Below are positions 60,083 through 64,000 of a stretch of DNA of 64,000 nucleotides, piece by piece. Source of the stretch: Leifsonia shinshuensis. Its GTDB lineage: Bacteria > Actinomycetota > Actinomycetes > Actinomycetales > Microbacteriaceae. The translations under genes and the position numbers were made by a program. A model generated the notes under the pieces. It saw nothing but the letters and a program-made list of their open reading frames with translations. It did not search any database and was not told the origin of the DNA. Numbering within the stretch: the first letter of the stretch is position 1; every line of letters starts with the position of its first letter. The stretch lies in contig NZ_JAHHZQ010000004.1 of assembly GCF_022606355.1 (NCBI RefSeq), positions 434,001 to 498,000 of the forward strand, written 5' to 3'.

Positions 60083-60400
60083 ATGTACGGGGACACCAGC
60101 AGGATCCGTGCGCGTTCGGCCGCGCTCCGCACCGCGTCCGAGGCGCTCCGCGGGCGGGCCGGCGCGGCGGGCGCTCGAGCCGAGACGTGCGCCTGGTCAT
60201 CAGCGGCAGGGGAACTGCTCCGTTCGAGAGTCCGGTCGATGGTCGGAGAGCTGGTTCACCACGCGCGAGCTCTCGATGCCGCGGCCGACGCGCTTGACGC
60301 GCACGTCCGCGCCGTCGACGACGCGGTTGCGCGGATCGCGGCGGCAGGGCAGACCGTGCTCGGGGGCGTGACCGACGGCGTCGCGGCGGTGTCGCGGTGA
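60083..60400 (+). CDS. Small helical protein of the type VII-like locus
   Basis: A 105-residue Ala/Arg-rich helical protein with no signal peptide. Its length and helix pattern (TSRIRARSAALRTASEALRG, LVHHARALDAAADALDAHVR) resemble WXG100-type or LXG-associated small partners (Lap-like), but no defining motif is visible. It starts 11 bases after the WXG100-like gene, and its stop overlaps the next start (GTGA), so it belongs to the same operon. It may be a second subunit or a targeting chaperone for the large downstream protein. Confidence 0.68.
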   Translation: MYGDTSRIRARSAALRTASEALRGRAGAAGARAETCAWSSAAGELLRSRVRSMVGELVHHARALDAAADALDAHVRAVDDAVARIAAAGQTVLGGVTDGVAAVSR

Positions 60401-61461
60401 GCGGCGGTACGGCGGTGAGCGCCGGTGTGGCGAGCGCTGCCGGTGTGGCGGGCGCGGCCGCTGTGGCGGGCGCGGCCGGTGTGGCGGGCGTCGCGGCTGT
60501 GGCGGGCGCCGCCGGTTCAGCGGGTACCGCCGGTGCGGCGGTGAGTGACGGTGTGGCGGGCACCGCCTGTATGGCGGCGAGCGGTGGTGTCGCTGGCAGC
60601 ATCGGCTTGGCGGTGGGCGCCGGTGTCGCGGGGAGCGGTGCCGCCGTTCGGTTCGCGCCCTCGGCAGGGGAGCTCAGGGCAATCGTCCGGAGCGTTCCCG
60701 GCCTGGCGCTACCGTCGTTCGCGGTCGACGCAGCGGGGTCGCGGGGCGCGGCACCGGACGTCTCGCCGGGGGCCGCCGATCCCCGACTGCTCCTGGCACT
60801 CGGCCTGCAGGGCGGCGCCGAGGGGATCGTCCAGATCGTCACCTGGTCGCCGGGCGAGGTCGTCCGTCGCAGCATCGCCGTCTGCGGCGTCGTTGCGGCA
60901 TCGATCGGTCGGCGTGACACGTCGAGCACCACGACGACCACCACGACGACCACCACGACGACCGAGGCGGCCGCCTCGTTCGATGTCGCACTGATCCCCG
61001 CCGCACAGGTCGCGGCCGAACTGCGCGCCGCCGTGCCCGCCTGGGTCGACGGCCGGGGGCGCAGCGAACCGCGAGACATCGGTGTGGTCGCGTCCCGTGC
61101 CATAGTCGAGGCGGCTGGTTGCGGTGATCCGGTGCTCGTCGAGGAGGTGGCCGACGATCTGTGGGTCGATCCGCAGGCGGCAGCCCTGCTCCAGGCATTT
61201 CGCTCGAGGCAAACGCGGGGATTCCGGGTCCGCTGCTTCGACGGCCGCTCCGGCCGGTGCATCGCGGGCGACGACTGGTTCGGATCGGAACACGGCTGGC
61301 GTCGATTGCGACTCGGTCTCCCGCAATCGGGCCTCCACGCGCTCACGCAGCAACTGATGCTGGACGAGGCGACCATCACAGTGGCGGAGGCGGGCGACCA
61401 ACAGGTCAGGGAATCGCTCACGTGGCTGACCGCGACACTGCTGCGGGTGATCGCCCGATGA
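60397..61461 (+). CDS. Unknown protein with Ala/Gly/Val repeats and poly-Thr
   Basis: A 354-residue protein in three parts. Residues 1-85 are a repetitive Ala/Gly/Val-rich stretch of hexamers such as VAGAAG, encoded by an 18-bp minisatellite. A globular part follows, interrupted at residues 178-189 by twelve consecutive threonines. The C-terminal part (VLVEEVADDLWVDPQAAALL, GWRRLRLGLPQSGLHALTQQ) is rich in hydrophobic and acidic residues, a layout loosely like EspG-type chaperones of type VII systems, but I do not recognise a family. It lies between the small helical gene and the hydrolase gene with overlaps on both sides. Confidence 0.7.
   Translation: MSGGTAVSAGVASAAGVAGAAAVAGAAGVAGVAAVAGAAGSAGTAGAAVSDGVAGTACMAASGGVAGSIGLAVGAGVAGSGAAVRFAPSAGELRAIVRSVPGLALPSFAVDAAGSRGAAPDVSPGAADPRLLLALGLQGGAEGIVQIVTWSPGEVVRRSIAVCGVVAASIGRRDTSSTTTTTTTTTTTTEAAASFDVALIPAAQVAAELRAAVPAWVDGRGRSEPRDIGVVASRAIVEAAGCGDPVLVEEVADDLWVDPQAAALLQAFRSRQTRGFRVRCFDGRSGRCIAGDDWFGSEHGWRRLRLGLPQSGLHALTQQLMLDEATITVAEAGDQQVRESLTWLTATLLRVIAR
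60407..60600 (+). repeat. 18-bp coding minisatellite
   Basis: About ten imperfect 18-base units, clearest from 60425 to 60514 (starts at 60425, 60443, 60461, 60479 and 60497), with core GTGTGGCGGGCGCGGCCG, encode VAGAAG-like hexapeptides. In-frame expansion or loss would change the protein length without a frameshift. Confidence 0.8.
60928..60963 (+). repeat. Poly-threonine 12-bp tandem repeat
   Basis: ACCACGACGACC occurs three times in tandem and encodes twelve threonines in the middle of the 354-residue protein. Confidence 0.85.
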
Positions 61462-63305
61462 GCCGGGCGATCACGACCGACGGCGGGGACGCCGAAGGCG
61501 TCACGGTGTCGGGAGCGCGGCTCCCACTGCACGACGCTGGCGCACAGTCGCTCACCGACAGGGCGGTCGCCGCCGCGGAGGTGGTCCACGGCGTTGACGG
61601 GGCGACCGAGCGGCTGACCCGGGATGCCGGCACGGCGCTCACGCGGGCCCGGTCGGATGCCGGCGACTCGATCGCTGCGGCGGGCGGACGGCTGCAACTC
61701 TCGTTCCAGGACGTCGAGACCATGACCAGCGAGATCGCCGCGCTGAGCCGCGAAGCGACTGAACTCGCGGCCAGCACGGCTCGGATCGCGATCGACGGCG
61801 ACCTGCTCGCGTCGTGCTCCGTGTCGCCGTTCACCGGAATGGCAGCCGAGGCCGCCATCGGCGTGGCCGCGGCGGGGTTGGCGCAGACCGCCGTCCGGGC
61901 GAGCGCGCTCGCCGTGGCCACCGGCGCCGTGGCGTCGTCGTACGCCGCTGCTGACGCCTGGCTGGCCGCCGCGGCCGGTTCGCTTCGTGCGTCCGCGGAG
62001 GCGGCGGCAGCGCTCCTCCCCGCGGGAGCGACATTCGCAGGCGCGCTCGCCGAGCAGGCTGCGGCGGCGTCCGCGGTCCAACTCCGAGCCGATCTCGGCG
62101 TGTCCGGAGCCTCGGCCGCGGCCATCGCCGACCTGGGCGTCGCCGCCGCGGCTGCACCTCTTCTCGCCGGGGGAGCTGTCGCCGCTGTCGCCGGAGGATT
62201 CGGCACGGAGGCACTGCGTTCGCTCGGAGCCGCCTTCGCCGAGGCGAACAGCGCCTTCGGCGGCGCCGAGGAGGCCCTCAACCCGTTCGTCACGTCCGAC
62301 CTGGTGCGCTACGGATCGATGCTGGCGGCCGGCTTCGACCGCACGTTCTCGCTCGACGACGCCCTGGCCGGCTCGGTGGGCGGCATCCAGGCGATCCTCG
62401 GCGCGACCGGACCGTTCTACGACGACATCCTCGCCGGGCTCGTCACCGCGGGCGTCGCGGTGGGCTTCTTCCGTGACGGCGACGTGACGGTCCGCCCGGC
62501 GGAGGGAGTGGACACCAGGAACCTCGAGCGAAGCGTAGCGCGCAGCGCCGAGGCGTTGGGGATCGATTCAGATGCGTTTCGGCTGGTCGACGGTCGCATC
62601 ATCCCCGATGGGTGGGCGTCCGCGATGGCCGGACTCGGACAGCTCGATGATCTCGGCGGAACCGAGCGCGCCGTCATCCGCGTCTTCACGGTCTTCGATC
62701 AGGAAGGCCACGTGGTGAGCTACCGAGTGCAGATCCCCTCGACAGCGAGTTGGGATCCTACCGCTCTCGCCAATGGTTCCCCTGGCGACGTGACCTCTGA
62801 CGTCTATTCGATGTGGCAAGGTTCGGACGCGTCCCTCGCGCAGTCCGTGTATGAGGCGATGCGACAGGCAGGAATCTCAACCGGCCCCGACTCGCCTCCG
62901 GTCGAGCTTGACGGATTCAGCCTCGGTGGGATCACGGCGGCCGTCGTGGCCGCCGATCCGCGGGGATTCAACATCACCGAGATCCACACGGCAGGTGCCC
63001 CTATCGGTGCGATGGCCGTTGGTGAAGGCGTCCGTGTCTTCTCGCTGGAAGCGGACGAAGACGTCGTCGCGGCTTTGGACGGGCGAGACAATCCGCGTCG
63101 CGAGGGCTGGCTCACGGTCAGCGGGCGGGGGGTCCGCCTGGCGAATGAAACGGCTGGCGGGGGAATGTGGCCGGGATCCGTCCACGACGTCCGGCGCTAC
63201 GCCGCCATGGGAGCGGACTCGGCTCTGCGCGAGGTCGGTGCGTTGCCGATTCCCCGGGGCGGGTCGGTTGAAGTCGACGACTTCTACTCCGAGCGCGTGA
63301 GGTGA
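61458..63305 (+). CDS. Putative secreted effector: helical domain plus serine hydrolase
   Basis: A 615-residue protein. Residues 1-about 330 are Ala-rich helices without a signal peptide, of the kind that target large type VII substrates (LTDRAVAAAEVVHGVDGATE, a long Ala-rich helix bundle). From about 350 a globular domain contains an alpha/beta-hydrolase nucleophile elbow GFSLGG with S488, an acidic residue in LEADEDVVAAL (D533 or D535) and H576 in PGSVHDVRRY, in the usual Ser-Asp-His order. The domain is lipase or esterase-like, and its substrate is unknown. It starts by ATGA overlap with the upstream gene. A lipoprotein gene starts 4 bases after its stop. By analogy with staphylococcal TslA/TilA I infer a lipase toxin with an immunity lipoprotein. 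Confidence 0.78.
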   Translation: MSRAITTDGGDAEGVTVSGARLPLHDAGAQSLTDRAVAAAEVVHGVDGATERLTRDAGTALTRARSDAGDSIAAAGGRLQLSFQDVETMTSEIAALSREATELAASTARIAIDGDLLASCSVSPFTGMAAEAAIGVAAAGLAQTAVRASALAVATGAVASSYAAADAWLAAAAGSLRASAEAAAALLPAGATFAGALAEQAAAASAVQLRADLGVSGASAAAIADLGVAAAAAPLLAGGAVAAVAGGFGTEALRSLGAAFAEANSAFGGAEEALNPFVTSDLVRYGSMLAAGFDRTFSLDDALAGSVGGIQAILGATGPFYDDILAGLVTAGVAVGFFRDGDVTVRPAEGVDTRNLERSVARSAEALGIDSDAFRLVDGRIIPDGWASAMAGLGQLDDLGGTERAVIRVFTVFDQEGHVVSYRVQIPSTASWDPTALANGSPGDVTSDVYSMWQGSDASLAQSVYEAMRQAGISTGPDSPPVELDGFSLGGITAAVVAADPRGFNITEIHTAGAPIGAMAVGEGVRVFSLEADEDVVAALDGRDNPRREGWLTVSGRGVRLANETAGGGMWPGSVHDVRRYAAMGADSALREVGALPIPRGGSVEVDDFYSERVR

Positions 63306-63309
63306 AGTC

Positions 63310-63912
63310 GTGCGAGTCGTAATGTCCTGCTGTGTCGTCCTGCTGCTCTTCGGCGCGCTGTCGGGGTGCGCGGCCGAAAAGCTTCACGGGCGTTCTACCG
63401 CCCGAGCGGAATCCGCCATCGAAGCGGTCCCCGGCATCGGCCGTGCCGAAGCATCCTTCGAGCGGCTGCGCAGCACCTTCACAGCCGTCGATTCGGCCAC
63501 TGTTGTCGTACATCTGGATACCGGCGCGATGGTCACCGACCCCGGGAAGCTGGCGGAATACCTGCTCAAGTCCCTCTGGTCGATCGGCGAGACGGCCCCG
63601 ACCGAACTCGCAGTCTTCGTCGAGGCGGCTGACGGAACACCTGTCGACATCTCATCTGGCGCCGTCGAGAACAGCTGGTCACCCGTCCTGGGGCGTTCGG
63701 ACAGACCGTTCTTCCTTGTCAACAACTTGTCGAGGGAACCCGTGAAATCCAAACTCGGCCCGTGGCCGGGTCCCGTTCCGCCACCACCGGTCGACGCGAT
63801 CCGCCCGCGGGAGGACGGCGGGTCGGCTCAGCGCTCGCGCTCTGCGAACGCGTGGATCGCGGCCAGCATCCCGTCCGTATCGAAGGAGCCGTCGGGGTTG
63901 CGGGTGAAGTGA
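63310..63912 (+). CDS. Lipoprotein next to the effector, candidate immunity protein
   Basis: A 200-residue protein. The N-terminal signal peptide (CCVVLLLFGALSGC) ends in a lipobox with the cysteine at residue 20, so the mature protein is anchored outside the membrane. The domain after it (AIEAVPGIGRAEASFERLRS, TVVVHLDTGAMVTDPGKLAE) is small and alpha/beta. A Pro-rich tail and about 28 C-terminal codons overlap the convergent HAD gene, so the tail could be non-functional. GTG 63310 is 4 bases after the effector stop. The position suggests immunity against the hydrolase in the cell envelope. I recognise no family by sequence. Confidence 0.72.
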   Translation: MRVVMSCCVVLLLFGALSGCAAEKLHGRSTARAESAIEAVPGIGRAEASFERLRSTFTAVDSATVVVHLDTGAMVTDPGKLAEYLLKSLWSIGETAPTELAVFVEAADGTPVDISSGAVENSWSPVLGRSDRPFFLVNNLSREPVKSKLGPWPGPVPPPPVDAIRPREDGGSAQRSRSANAWIAASIPSVSKEPSGLRVK

Positions 63913-64000
63913 TGGGCGTGCATTCCGGCCTCGCGGGCGCCGTCGACGTTGGCGAGCGAGTCGTCGAAGAGGATGGCGTCACCGGGCTGCACGCCGAAGC
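63828..64000 (-). CDS. HAD-family hydrolase, 5' end cut by window edge
   Basis: The last 57 codons of a minus-strand gene ending at TGA 63828. The sequence AILFDDSLANVDGAREAGMH is the motif IV region of HAD-type phosphatases (DDxxxNxxGAxxAG), followed by HHFTRNPDGSFDTDGMLAAI. The N-terminal nucleophile motif lies outside the window. It overlaps the 3' end of the lipoprotein gene by 85 bases. Confidence 0.85.
   Translation of the reverse strand, partial: FGVQPGDAILFDDSLANVDGAREAGMHAHHFTRNPDGSFDTDGMLAAIHAFAERER

Noticed and set aside
63310-63912. Reading the lipoprotein's C-terminal 28 codons as part of a functional domain
   Set aside because: They overlap the HAD gene on the other strand and read as low-complexity, so they are noted but not given a function.

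Overview
This window is high-GC DNA from an actinobacterium. The best guess is a member of the Microbacteriaceae such as Leifsonia or a relative. That placement is an inference from the argS-lysA-hom-thrC-thrB-rho-prfA order, the DtxR-type iron box, many near-leaderless starts, DUF3885/DUF1905/LmeA-type proteins and very GC-rich codon use. No rRNA, transposase, integrase or CRISPR array was seen. One tRNA is present, tRNA-Arg(CCG).

Layout. Positions 1-21400 hold mostly small unlinked metabolic and repair genes. These include a truncated HD-domain gene, alcohol dehydrogenase plus Nudix hydrolase, an isochorismatase-like hydrolase, a seven-repeat beta-propeller lectin-like protein, a GlxA-type regulator, gap and an MBL hydrolase. 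They continue with a convergent LigD-type polymerase / ATP-dependent ligase pair, an iron-boxed stand-alone SIP domain, a minus-strand run from a TPM-domain protein to SDR genes, and pcm. Positions 20751-28134 are a minus-strand sugar locus: ROK regulator, ABC importer, GH4 glycosidase, BadF-type kinase, then pcm. Positions 28236-33343 hold an epimerase-like protein, msrB-msrA, an animal-type haem peroxidase and rlmC. Positions 33474-37656 are a fructose PTS operon (DeoR regulator, fruK, fruA, ptsH). Positions 37725-52228 are the conserved block tRNA-Arg, argS, lmeA-like, lysA, hom, thrC, thrB, rho, prfA, prmC, with cysK-cysE inserted between prfA and prmC. Positions 52312-55086 are a TetR regulator with a divergent drug-type ABC exporter.

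Positions 55241-63912 are the most unusual part: a compact type VII secretion-like locus. It holds a 1483-residue EccC/EssC-type ATPase (ubiquitin-like and FHA domains, two membrane helices, three FtsK modules of which only the first has an intact P-loop), a WXG100-like protein and two small unknown proteins. It ends with a 615-residue protein that has a helical N-terminus and a C-terminal serine hydrolase domain, followed 4 bases later by a lipoprotein. I read the last two as a candidate secreted lipase and its immunity lipoprotein.

A second unusual layer is intergenic. Four families of short repeats occupy gene ends, mostly convergent ones. Families A and B are palindromes whose centres are spaced exactly 20 bp apart, family C is a 20-bp tandem repeat, and family D is a 67-70 bp inverted-repeat element present twice. 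Family A and B units occur together at 20571-20746, so they look like modules of one mosaic element.
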